Notes under the pieces: model-generated | What the model was told of the DNA's origin: nothing | Seen by the model: only the letters and a program-made list of their open reading frames with translations | Databases searched by the model: none | Made by a program: the position numbers and the translations under genes | Origin: Lachnospiraceae bacterium | GTDB lineage: Bacteria; Bacillota_A; Clostridia; Lachnospirales; Lachnospiraceae | Direction: 5' to 3' | Assembly (NCBI GenBank): GCA_024684065.1 | Contig: JAIKXO010000037.1 | Coordinates: 1 to 30,290 of the forward strand | DNA: 30,290 nt | Shown: positions 1 to 7,490 of the stretch, piece by piece | How positions within the stretch are numbered: position 1 is the first letter of the stretch | Layout: every line of letters begins with the position of its first letter

Positions 1-4
1 GGGA

Positions 5-862
5 CTAGCCCTTCACCGCGCCGGCGGTAAGACCTTCAACGATCTGATTTGCAAAAGCAACATAAGCGACGATCGTAGGGATTATCGCTATCATGATCGC
101 GGCAAACATCTGACAGTAGTTTGTGTGGTAAGGCCCGACGAACTTGGTGAGCGAAACGGGAAGTGTTTTCTTCGCATCATTTGAGATAAATACCATAGCG
201 ACAAGCAGCTCGTTCCAGTTTGCCACAAATGACATAAGGCCGGTAACCATGAAGCCCGTCTTTGCAAGAGGAAGAGCTACCGTTGTAAACATCTTGTAGA
301 TCGAACAGCCGTCGATACAGGCCGATTCGAAAAGCTCATTCGGTATACCTTCGAAGAACCCCACCATGATGTATATCGTGATCGGAAGTGAAAAAGTGAT
401 ATACGGGATGATTATGCCGATAAGAGTGTTGCTTAATTTCCACTGTGAAAACTGTACGAACAGGGGTATTAAGATCGTATGGATAGGGATCATCATTCCT
501 ATGAGGAAATAATACATTGCCAGTTTGGACAGCTTCCAGCGGAGTCTTGCGATCGCGAAAGCCGCCATGGCTCCGAATACCATCGACACGATAAGCGTTA
601 TCGAGCACACGATGAAAGAATTAAGCATCGCGGTGCCCAGATGGCCTTTGGTCCACGCGAAGGAATAGTTGCCCCATTCGATATGCTCAGGCATGGCCCA
701 GGGTGAAAGCATGAGCGTGCTGTCATTTTTAAGCGATGTGATAACGACCCACAAAATAGGGACAATATATATTACCGCCAGTATAATAAGGAACGTATAT
801 ATTAACGCCGATATTGTTTTAGCTTGTTTCTTTTCTTTACTGATCGTCATTGTATTAGTCAT
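5..862 (-). CDS. Carbohydrate ABC transporter permease, MalG type
   Basis: Inner-membrane permease subunit of a sugar importer of the MalFGK/CUT1 class. About six hydrophobic segments are visible, and the cytoplasmic EAA loop that docks the ATPase is at about residues 179-199 (ESACIDG...ALPL), close to the family consensus EAA-x3-G-x9-I-x-LP. Length of 285 residues is normal. The frame could open two codons earlier at 868, but the AGGGGG ribosome binding site lies 2 bases from that ATG and 8 bases from the ATG at 862, so 862 is preferred. It follows the MalF-type gene by about a dozen bases and is surely co-transcribed. The stop codon is at the window edge, so what follows is unknown. No ATPase gene is visible; in related Firmicutes one shared ATPase (MsmK/MsmX) serves several such importers, which is inference here. 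Confidence 0.93.
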   Translation of the reverse strand: MTNTMTISKEKKQAKTISALIYTFLIILAVIYIVPILWVVITSLKNDSTLMLSPWAMPEHIEWGNYSFAWTKGHLGTAMLNSFIVCSITLIVSMVFGAMAAFAIARLRWKLSKLAMYYFLIGMMIPIHTILIPLFVQFSQWKLSNTLIGIIIPYITFSLPITIYIMVGFFEGIPNELFESACIDGCSIYKMFTTVALPLAKTGFMVTGLMSFVANWNELLVAMVFISNDAKKTLPVSLTKFVGPYHTNYCQMFAAIMIAIIPTIVAYVAFANQIVEGLTAGAVKG

Positions 863-874
863 TTTCATATCCCC

Positions 875-1780
875 CTACATATCATAGTTTTCCGTCTTCA
901 CAAACTTGTTGATGATGACTGTCATGAACAGGCAGAGGATAAGGAGGATAACTCCTATCGCGGAACCGTATCCAAGCTTGCTGAACTTGAATGCCTGTGT
1001 ATAGAGATGTGTTGCGATAACGTCCGCCTTGTGGCTTAAGAAGCCCTCGGGGATCATGTTATAGATCAGGTCGAAGAACTTAAGCGATCCGATCGCGTTA
1101 AGCGACATGGCCGTCGCGACCATGGGCTTGATCAGGGGAAGTGTAATATGGAAGAAAGCCTGCTTCTTGCTGCATCCGTCTATGTATGAAGCTTCATAGA
1201 TATCGGTACTGATCCCGGAGATCTGTGCCATATAGAGCATCATCGACTGTCCGACGTACTGCCACAGCGCCACAAAAGATATGACCCAGATAGGAAGGAT
1301 AATGAATCCCTCCGTATTGAACAGCCATTCGGGACCCATGGTACAGTCTTCTATCCATCCCAAAGACGCCATCATCTGATTGATACCGAGCCTCGGCATG
1401 AACACGAACATCCACAGAAGACCGAGCGCTGCGGAAGAAAGAACACAGGGAAGATAATATATGTTCTTGAACAGGTTACGCCCCTTCTTTATATTGGTAA
1501 GAAGCGCCGCAAGAATAAGTCCGAATATAAGCTGAGTTACGATCGAGAACACCATAAAGAATATCGAATTCTTGAACGCGATCGCCATGGTCTTATCCTT
1601 CGTGAAAAGCATCACATAGTTCTTAAAGCCGATAAACTCGGGCTGATAATTGATCTTGTAATTGCAAAGGCTGTAATATACGGCTTTGCACACGGGTATG
1701 AACAATACCCCCGTGAACATGATCAATGCCGGCGCGATAAAGAGTATTATCGCTTTTTTGTTTCTCATTAGCTTGTCCAT
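875..1780 (-). CDS. Carbohydrate ABC transporter permease, MalF/UgpA type
   Basis: Second membrane subunit of the sugar importer, pairing with the MalG-type protein just downstream. The EAA loop is at about residues 196-216 (DIYEASYIDGCSKK...TLPL). Several hydrophobic segments follow a short basic N-terminus (MDKLMRNKKA), the usual layout for small MalF-like proteins; 301 residues is typical. The reading frame is open upstream to 1957, but a strong GGGAGGTT ribosome binding site lies just before the ATG at 1780, and the extra 59 residues lack membrane segments and run through a hairpin-rich spacer, so 1780 is the start. The gene is separated from the binding-protein gene by 253 bases of structured spacer, probably lowering its expression relative to the binding protein. 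Substrate specificity cannot be read from the sequence. Confidence 0.93.
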   Translation of the reverse strand: MDKLMRNKKAIILFIAPALIMFTGVLFIPVCKAVYYSLCNYKINYQPEFIGFKNYVMLFTKDKTMAIAFKNSIFFMVFSIVTQLIFGLILAALLTNIKKGRNLFKNIYYLPCVLSSAALGLLWMFVFMPRLGINQMMASLGWIEDCTMGPEWLFNTEGFIILPIWVISFVALWQYVGQSMMLYMAQISGISTDIYEASYIDGCSKKQAFFHITLPLIKPMVATAMSLNAIGSLKFFDLIYNMIPEGFLSHKADVIATHLYTQAFKFSKLGYGSAIGVILLILCLFMTVIINKFVKTENYDM

Positions 1781-1877
1781 AAATAACCTCCCTGACTTTG
1801 CTTTATATTTTCCGTTGTGTTTTTGGCGTTTAACCCGGAAACAGTTTACGGATCCCCCTCCTGTCTCCGGTAATGAG

Positions 1878-2000
1878 CCTTTGTCTAAAGCACCCGCCCT
1901 GTAGCGATTTATCTTTTCCGGCGTGCTTTCAACGCTTAAGGCCGAAATATCCGGCAAGTGCCTTAGACAAAGGCCAGCACCCGATGAAAGAGTGCTGGCC
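1878..2000 (-). promoter_or_regulatory. Structured intercistronic spacer between binding protein and permease genes
   Basis: Two inverted repeats compete for a shared segment. A 9-bp perfect stem pairs 1972-1980 (GGCCAGCAC) with 1992-2000 around an 11-base loop, just downstream of the binding-protein stop codon on the minus strand. A longer stem pairs 1878-1893 with 1958-1973 (16 positions, one mismatch). The arms share 1972-1973, so both cannot form fully. No strong U-tract follows the proximal hairpin in the minus-strand RNA. By analogy with malE-malF spacers, the likely role is 3'-end protection of the binding-protein mRNA or partial termination, giving excess binding protein; that role is inference. 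Confidence 0.6.
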
Positions 2001-2033
2001 AGTTGTTAAACGCGCGATTTAGAATGCCATATA

Positions 2034-3401
2034 TTACTCCCAGACATTCATCTCATAATAATCCTGGATGGGATCAAGAGCCGTCTCGGGAGCTTCGCCC
2101 TTGAAGATCTCTACGAAGCAGTTATCAAATGTTGAGCCTGCCTCTGTATCCGCAAGTGACTCATTGTAGAATCCGAAAGTAGAAGATGCGTTCTTGAATA
2201 CATCCATAACATACGCAAGCTCGGGAGGAGCAACCGCGGTATCATACTCTACGTTCGTTACAGGGATCTTTCCGCCGACTTCAGCTGTGTACTTGCTGGC
2301 CGTGTCATCAACGAAGTACTTGATGAGCTGTATTGCAGCATCGGGATACTGTGTTGAAGCGCTCATGCAAAGAGAATCGGACTTTGCGATAACTCTGTTG
2401 GGATCTGCTGAAGAACCGTCAACTGCAGGGAATGCGAAAACGCCAACCTTGTCAGCGAATCCTTCCGCGCATGAACCGTTGATCTGGCCGATAGCCCATG
2501 AACCCTGGATAAGGATAGCGGCTTCACCGTTATAGAATGCAGCCGTAGCTACGTCGTTGTCATCACCTGCAGCAGTCTTCTGGAAATACTGGGAGAGTTC
2601 CTGGATCTGCTCGCCGGCCTTGATAACCTTCTCATCCTTCCAGTCTGTCTTGTGATCCTTGATATCCTGAAGGTTGAGACCGTTTCTGTCGCAGAGGTAA
2701 CCTGCTACCATTGACAGACACCATGCCGTACCTGCTGAGATAGTAATAGGTGTATAGCCCTTGTCCTGAAGCTTCTGGCACGCATCAAGAAGCTCTGAGA
2801 AAGTCTTCGGAACTTCTGCGCCGGCATCTTCAAACATCTCTGTGTTGTAGAATACGCAGGCTGCCGCGATGTTAAGAGGAACAGCATAGATTCCTGCGCC
2901 TTCGCCGCCTTCGTCACCGTATGTGCCACCAGCAAATACAGCGTCACTCGTGAAGGTATCCTTCCAGCCGTCAGCTTCGAGATAATCATCCAGCTTAGCG
3001 GCTACGCCCGTCATTGCGTAATCATTGAGGTTTGCGCCGGGAGATGCGATGAACACATCAGGTGTGTCGCCTGCAGCTACCAATGCATTGAGCTTGTCAT
3101 AATACTCTTCAAGGTTGGTCGTGATAGGTGTGCAGTGATACTTGCCGGCAAAATCAGCATTGAATCTGTCTACAGAATCTTTGTAGCCCTTTGTGATAAG
3201 GTCTTCAGAAGCCTCAAGATCATCCCAGATCATGAATGAAATCTCCTGAACGTCACCGTCTGCAGCGGGAGCCGCATCATCGGCCGCAGCAGCCGTGTCA
3301 GCCGCCGGTGCGCTTGTGTCGGCAGGTGCCGCACAGCCTGCAAGAAGGCTCATTGTCATTGCCGTAGCAAGAACTCCGGCTAAAATCTTTTTCAGTTTCA
3401 T
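2034..3401 (-). CDS. Sugar ABC transporter substrate-binding lipoprotein
   Basis: Extracellular solute-binding protein of the family 1 (UgpB/MalE-like) type that captures the sugar and delivers it to the two permeases. It begins with a lipoprotein signal: MKLKK, a hydrophobic stretch, and the lipobox LLAGC with Cys23 as the lipidated residue. An Ala/Asp/Pro-rich flexible linker follows (about residues 24-50), then a two-lobe binding domain with motifs common to the family (DTPDVF near the N lobe, GEAAILIQGSWAIGQ in the middle). Total 455 residues. The frame is open to 3479, but the AGGAGG ribosome binding site and the signal peptide fix the start at 3401. It is first in the operon, with the AraC regulator divergent upstream. 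A 7-bp hairpin in its leader (3429-3435 with 3453-3459) lies just upstream of the ribosome binding site. Confidence 0.94.
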   Translation of the reverse strand: MKLKKILAGVLATAMTMSLLAGCAAPADTSAPAADTAAAADDAAPAADGDVQEISFMIWDDLEASEDLITKGYKDSVDRFNADFAGKYHCTPITTNLEEYYDKLNALVAAGDTPDVFIASPGANLNDYAMTGVAAKLDDYLEADGWKDTFTSDAVFAGGTYGDEGGEGAGIYAVPLNIAAACVFYNTEMFEDAGAEVPKTFSELLDACQKLQDKGYTPITISAGTAWCLSMVAGYLCDRNGLNLQDIKDHKTDWKDEKVIKAGEQIQELSQYFQKTAAGDDNDVATAAFYNGEAAILIQGSWAIGQINGSCAEGFADKVGVFAFPAVDGSSADPNRVIAKSDSLCMSASTQYPDAAIQLIKYFVDDTASKYTAEVGGKIPVTNVEYDTAVAPPELAYVMDVFKNASSTFGFYNESLADTEAGSTFDNCFVEIFKGEAPETALDPIQDYYEMNVWE

Positions 3402-3860
3402 CTTATATCCTCCTGTAAGAATTAATCGATCGGGCCGTCCGCAAAAATAAACGCCCGATATAAACCTGTCTATAAGCATAAGGCTGTTTTGTACTAATAT
3501 CTATACAATAATTGCTTATTAACTCCTAAAAATTGCTTTTCTGAACATTTGTGCTTTTATTTTGCTATGCTCTTTTGTATATTATCTATATTTAATAAAG
3601 GATTTTGTTATGCATTCTGCTAAAACATAATGAATATATTGATTTTCAGAAGCATATTATGTATAGTTTGAGACAGAAATTCCGCTTCTTTATTTGTACT
3701 TTTGAAGCAAGATTTGATATCCATTATCTGGCAGAAACGTGATAAAAGGAAACTACATAACCCGCCGGATTCAGTAAGGATATGATCTGCGACGTCCACA
3801 CACCGGGTTGTGGAAAAATCGGTGCCCCGGTGCAGCAAACGGCAGGCCATTTCATTAATT
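3402..3860. other. AT-rich upstream region of the sugar operon
   Basis: No credible gene. The stretch 3480-3720 is strongly AT-rich and probably holds the promoter and operator of the minus-strand sugar operon, but no hexamer pair with good spacing could be defended. A 76-codon open frame on the minus strand (3620-3850) has no ribosome binding site and no recognisable motif. A leader hairpin pairing ATCGGGC at 3429-3435 with GCCCGAT at 3453-3459 sits just 5' of the binding-protein ribosome binding site. Confidence 0.5.
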
Positions 3861-4066
3861 AGGGAAACGCTGATTAAAGCGTTTCCCGCGCCAAACGCGC
3901 GGGGTTGCTGCGTGCCGGTGGCACGCGTTTAGCAACGACCGGAGCGAAGCGGAGACAAGCCCCTTCCTCTGCGCGTATATTCGACATTTGCAAAGCAAAT
4001 GTCGAATTGGTTTGTGCGCATCTTGCCGGAGGCATCTAAGGAAAAACTGACTTAATCAGTTTTTCA
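3861..4066. repeat. Chain-of-hairpins intergenic element (about 205 bp)
   Basis: Consecutive perfect or near-perfect inverted repeats: 3862-3871 with 3878-3887 (10 bp, GGGAAACGCT, loop GATTAA); 3910-3916 with 3920-3926 (7 bp, 3-base loop) inside an outer TTGCT/AGCAA arm (3905-3909 with 3931-3935); 3979-3991 with 3995-4007 (13 bp, 3-base loop) inside an outer TGCGC/GCGCA arm; and 4042-4050 with 4056-4064 (9 bp, AAAAACTGA). The first and last hairpins resemble each other in inverted orientation, both containing CTGATTAA when the last is read on the opposite strand, so they look like degenerate terminal inverted repeats. The first hairpin has a second copy at 13359-13382 (23 of 24 bases). No protein is encoded. 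A dispersed MITE-like element or a structured untranslated RNA are both possible. Confidence 0.6.
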
Positions 4067-4097
4067 TTAGTATAACAAGGAAAAGGAGGATCATGAC

Positions 4098-4952
4098 TTG
4101 ATCAAATACTTAAACGGGACCCGCGAAACCGTTGATTTCGACGAACGGGCGAACCTCCTGTTATATGACAATACGGATTTCGAAGAATATCCGCTCCACT
4201 GGCACAAACCCATAGAGATCATCATGCCGCTTCAGAACGGATACCGTATGGAGTGCAACGGATCACACTTTGACCTGAAGGAAAGCGATATAATATTTAT
4301 CGCTCCCGCAGTCCTCCATCATCTTTACGCGGAAACCGGCGAGCGGCTTATCTTCCAGGCGGATACCTCCCTTTTCAGTAACGTAAAGGATTTTGAATAC
4401 TATATGTCCCTGATTCACCCTGCCCTTCTGATAACACCGGGTGAATACCCCGGGCTCCATGAAGAACTGAAGAAGCTTATGCTCGGCATACAGTCCGAAT
4501 ATTTTGCAAGCGCTCCTCTCAGGGAAGCGGCGATCTATTCAATGCTCTTAAGAATGTTCATTCTTATAAGCAGGGAAAACAGCTTTACAAATAAAAATCC
4601 CGCCGATCCGGCGGGAAACAAGCAACAGGAATACCTTGAGAAATTCACTTCAATATGCGATTACATAAACACCCACTGTACCGAAGAGATAAGCCTTGAG
4701 GAGACTGCGGATCTGGCCGGCTTCTCCAAATTCCATTTTTCAAGGCTTTTTAAGGACTTCACCGGTGTTACTTTCTATAAATATGTCAACCTGAGGCGTA
4801 TAAACGTGGCCGAGAACCTTCTCTGGGATCCCGATATCAACATAACCGAGGTCGCGATCCGCTCCGGTTTCAATTCAGTCTCCGCCTTTATGCGGATGTT
4901 CAAGCAGATAAAAGGCTGTACCCCGACGGAATTCAAGAAAATGAAAGGGTGA
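4098..4952 (+). CDS. AraC-family transcriptional regulator
   Basis: Likely activator of the divergent sugar importer operon. The N-terminal half is a cupin-like sensing domain with the HWHKPIEI motif (residues 34-41) and a second His pair at 74-75. The C-terminal half carries the two helix-turn-helix units of the family: about 199-220 (ISLEETADLAGFSKFHFSRL) and about 248-271, ending in the usual FKK-type tail. 284 residues is standard. The start is TTG at 4098: AAAGGAGGA (4082-4090) is 7 bases upstream, while the nearby ATG at 4093 is out of frame and hits TGA after two codons. A perfect 7-bp inverted repeat (4599-4605 with 4609-4615, CCCGCCG) falls in the inter-domain linker coding region. 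The gene lies immediately downstream of the hairpin element, so its mRNA leader is probably folded. Confidence 0.92.
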   Translation: MIKYLNGTRETVDFDERANLLLYDNTDFEEYPLHWHKPIEIIMPLQNGYRMECNGSHFDLKESDIIFIAPAVLHHLYAETGERLIFQADTSLFSNVKDFEYYMSLIHPALLITPGEYPGLHEELKKLMLGIQSEYFASAPLREAAIYSMLLRMFILISRENSFTNKNPADPAGNKQQEYLEKFTSICDYINTHCTEEISLEETADLAGFSKFHFSRLFKDFTGVTFYKYVNLRRINVAENLLWDPDINITEVAIRSGFNSVSAFMRMFKQIKGCTPTEFKKMKG

Positions 4953-5067
4953 AGCCTACATCCGTTTATCATCTGACGAGGGCCGTAACCGGCAAGGATA
5001 CCGGCTCACGCTGCAGCATGCAAAGGCACCGGTCCCGATGCTTAAACCTAAGCAAAAAGCGTCAGCG

Positions 5068-5181
5068 TTACTCCTCCTCGTCTTCCTCAGCGGCAATAAC
5101 CCCTGACACGGCAGAAGTCACCGCCGATACGACCACCGCCGCTATGATCGCTATCGCCACTATACCCACAAACAATACCAT
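5068..5181 (-). CDS. Small single-pass membrane protein, 37 residues
   Basis: Short gene of unknown function. The peptide starts MVLFVGIVAIAIIAAVVVSA, a textbook membrane helix, continues VTSAVSGVIAA and ends in an acidic tail EEDEEE. It has an AAAGGAG ribosome binding site about 11 bases before the ATG and a sigma-A-type promoter upstream (TTGACA 5252-5257, TATCAT 5228-5233, 18-base spacer). It lies just beyond the 3' end of the antiporter operon on the same strand and converges with the AraC gene. The composition (hydrophobic block followed by clustered Glu/Asp) is what a translated small membrane protein looks like and is unlikely by chance. An accessory peptide of the antiporter is one possibility, but nothing in the sequence proves it. 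Confidence 0.6.
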   Translation of the reverse strand: MVLFVGIVAIAIIAAVVVSAVTSAVSGVIAAEEDEEE

Positions 5182-5227
5182 AATCAGTAAGTCTCCTTTG
5201 AAACAATAATAACCTTTGGCAAAACCC

Positions 5228-5257
5228 ATGATACTATAGCCGCGTTCAATGTGTCAA
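5228..5257 (-). promoter_or_regulatory. Sigma-A-type promoter for the 37-residue protein
   Basis: On the minus strand, TTGACA (5252-5257) and TATCAT (5228-5233) are separated by 18 bases. Predicted transcription starts about 40 bases before the small gene at 5181. The promoter lies between it and the 3' end of the antiporter operon. Confidence 0.55.
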
Positions 5258-5271
5258 TAGCGTGTCAGCGG

Positions 5272-5290
5272 ACAGAATGATCTGTTTTTT
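5272..5290 (+). terminator. Weak plus-strand terminator-like hairpin
   Basis: A 5-bp stem (ACAGA 5272-5276 with TCTGT 5281-5285, loop ATGA) is followed by a run of T through 5290. It could end plus-strand transcripts coming from the AraC gene before they run antisense into the antiporter operon, but the stem is short. Confidence 0.3.
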
Positions 5291-5315
5291 GATTTTCGGC
5301 AATAACCTTCTTAAC

Positions 5316-7490
5316 TCACCTCAGCATAAGATAAACGACCGTCACCATAAGCCCTAAGCAGAACAGGATAAGCCCGAAAGACATGCTCCTTAATATGATG
5401 AATTCGTTCTCCTTAAGCTCTACCTGCTTCATGGCAAATTTGTGGACGTGATCCACGTTCTCCCTGGGATTCCTTCTCCATACCGTTTTATTGAGGATCA
5501 TAAAGATCCCGTCAAACAGCCTGCCGAGCCCGTAGGTAAAGCCGGTGCCCTCGGAAAGCTCGTGAGGGATCTCGTTGTCCTTAAATACTGTTTTTCTGAG
5601 AAATACCACGGAAAAATCAACGATGCTGTCAAGGAACCTGCATACAAGCCCGAAGGCGGCCGGGAAGATCCTTAAAAGAAGAGGCCTGTAGATAAGCTCC
5701 TCAAGATCGAGCCATAAAGGCCATCTGTCTGTATACAAAAGCACAGCACCGTCTTTTTTCTTAAGCCTGTCCATATAGGAAAGCTTCTCCTCCCCGCTCT
5801 CGATCACCAGGTCTCCAAGGTAAACGGTCTTCCTCTCTTCCTCCTTCTTTTCCTCCATAAGGAGTCCCCTTACGATAAAGAAATAGATAAGAAGCCCGAT
5901 GACTATCGAGATCAGTCCTCCCTTCAGGTTTGCGAGAGAAAAATAGCTGACCGAAAGCTCTTCAGTATTTAAAAGCCCCGCACACATAAGCGAAAACCTT
6001 TCCAGAGTAGCCTTCGGGAACACACCGAAAACAAAACACAGAACGGCAGGAATAAGAATTACGGCCTTGCTGAGCGGAGTCATATATGAGCCCGCCATCT
6101 TATCGTACCGCTCCTGCTTCTCTTCATCCGTATTTTTCTCGACAAAAACACAGATAAAAAGCTTCAGCATATATGCCACGGTGCAGCCTCCGCTTAAAAG
6201 GAAGAGCCATTCTATAAGCTTTATCGCCCGTAAGCCGAACATAAACGATATAAACTCTCCCTCTTTTAAAAGTTCGTAATACTCAACTATGGCCTCATGG
6301 ATAAGGGTCTTTGATATATATCCGCTGAAAAGAGGGATACCCATGATCCCGAGCGAAGCAGATAAAAACGCTGACTTAAGGACGGTCTTGTTCCTTCCGA
6401 AACCCCTTATCTCATTAAGGTCAAGGGCATGAAGGTTCATAAATACCGCGCCAGCCGACAGAAACAGCACAAGCTTGAATAATGAATGGTTCACGGCATG
6501 CATAAGAGCTCCCGAGACCGCAGGCCCTCCATGCTTAGAAAGCAGTCCGTACATTCCTGCCCCGGTAAGGATAAAGCCGATCTGTGAAACGGAAGAGCAG
6601 GCAAGAGTGCGCTTTATGTTGATGCTGAAAACAGCAAGCAAGGCGCCCGTAAGCATCGTAAAGACCCCGATCACAAGCACCATCCCTCCCCAAAGCTCAT
6701 CGGTTCTAAGTAACTCTCCCTGACCTGCCGTAAAAAAGCAGCAGGACATGACAAGGATCCCGAAAATGCCGGCCTTGGTAAGGATCCCCGAAAGAAGCGC
6801 AGAAAGCGGAGCGGGCGCAACCGGATGAGCCTTTGGCAGCCAGATATGGATAGGGAAGGCGCCAGCCTTTGCACCGAATCCGAAAAGAAGGCAGAGCCCC
6901 GCTATCAAAAGATCCCTGTAGACCTTTCCTTCTTCACCCTCAAAAGAGGCGCTCACCGTCCCCAAAGCCTCCCGTTTTAAAAGAGCCTGCCCCAAAGTGT
7001 CCGAACAGAAAGTCCTGAGCTCCGTGATATCAAGGGTTCCCGCCAGGTTATATAGCATGAATATCCCCATGAGCATCACAAGCCCCCCTGTCACCGAAAC
7101 CGCAAGATAGGTGGAGGAGGCCCTTAAGGCTTCCCCTGTCTCGTCGAAGGCGACCCATATATAGGACGTGAGCGACATGATCTCAAAAAAAATAAAGAGC
7201 GTGTACAGATCCGCCGACAGAAACACTCCCGCCGTAGACAGGAAGGTGATAAGCATCGAGATGTAGTAAAGCTTCTTATTTCCGTGTTTTAAGTACTCTA
7301 ATGAGAACAGGAACGCTCCCGCCCACATGATGACCGCTATCACAGCATACAGAGCATGAAACCCCGAAAAATCAAAATGAAGCCCCATCCCCGCAAAGCC
7401 GTAACGTACAGCTAATATTAAATTCTGCCCCACGGCCGGCAGTAAAAACTTCGGACCGTGCGAGATTAAAACGTAAAGACCTTCCATCAT
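5316..7490 (-). CDS. Proton-conducting antiporter subunit with C-terminal extension (NuoL/M/HyfB-like), 724 residues
   Basis: Polytopic membrane subunit of the proton_antipo_M family, last gene of the antiporter operon. Ion-path residues of the family are present: Glu103 in FFEIMSL (TM5 region), Lys208 in GFGAKAGAFPIHIWLPKAHP (TM7), Lys239 in ILTKAG (TM8), and His335/Lys339 in HAVNHSLFK. The C-terminal part (about 540-724) is an unusual extension containing a long charged cytoplasmic segment and one final hydrophobic helix; ordinary MrpD- or NuoN-like subunits are near 500 residues. The start overlaps the stop of the preceding gene by 4 bases (ATGA-type coupling), so it is translated with its neighbours. 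It is the fourth antiporter-type subunit of the operon and is closest in motif to NuoM/HyfB rather than to MrpA. Confidence 0.88.
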   Translation of the reverse strand: MMEGLYVLISHGPKFLLPAVGQNLILAVRYGFAGMGLHFDFSGFHALYAVIAVIMWAGAFLFSLEYLKHGNKKLYYISMLITFLSTAGVFLSADLYTLFIFFEIMSLTSYIWVAFDETGEALRASSTYLAVSVTGGLVMLMGIFMLYNLAGTLDITELRTFCSDTLGQALLKREALGTVSASFEGEEGKVYRDLLIAGLCLLFGFGAKAGAFPIHIWLPKAHPVAPAPLSALLSGILTKAGIFGILVMSCCFFTAGQGELLRTDELWGGMVLVIGVFTMLTGALLAVFSINIKRTLACSSVSQIGFILTGAGMYGLLSKHGGPAVSGALMHAVNHSLFKLVLFLSAGAVFMNLHALDLNEIRGFGRNKTVLKSAFLSASLGIMGIPLFSGYISKTLIHEAIVEYYELLKEGEFISFMFGLRAIKLIEWLFLLSGGCTVAYMLKLFICVFVEKNTDEEKQERYDKMAGSYMTPLSKAVILIPAVLCFVFGVFPKATLERFSLMCAGLLNTEELSVSYFSLANLKGGLISIVIGLLIYFFIVRGLLMEEKKEEERKTVYLGDLVIESGEEKLSYMDRLKKKDGAVLLYTDRWPLWLDLEELIYRPLLLRIFPAAFGLVCRFLDSIVDFSVVFLRKTVFKDNEIPHELSEGTGFTYGLGRLFDGIFMILNKTVWRRNPRENVDHVHKFAMKQVELKENEFIILRSMSFGLILFCLGLMVTVVYLMLR

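Noticed and set aside
1781..1957. N-terminal extension of the MalF-type permease
   Set aside because: The open frame reaches 1957 but passes through the hairpin spacer, lacks a ribosome binding site there, and adds no membrane segment.
3620..3850. 76-codon open frame on the minus strand in the sugar-operon upstream region
   Set aside because: No ribosome binding site, no recognisable motif, and it lies in AT-rich promoter-type DNA.
4949..5209. 86-codon open frame on the plus strand after the AraC gene
   Set aside because: Low-complexity Ser/Thr/Ala translation, no ribosome binding site, and it is antisense to the better supported 37-residue membrane peptide.
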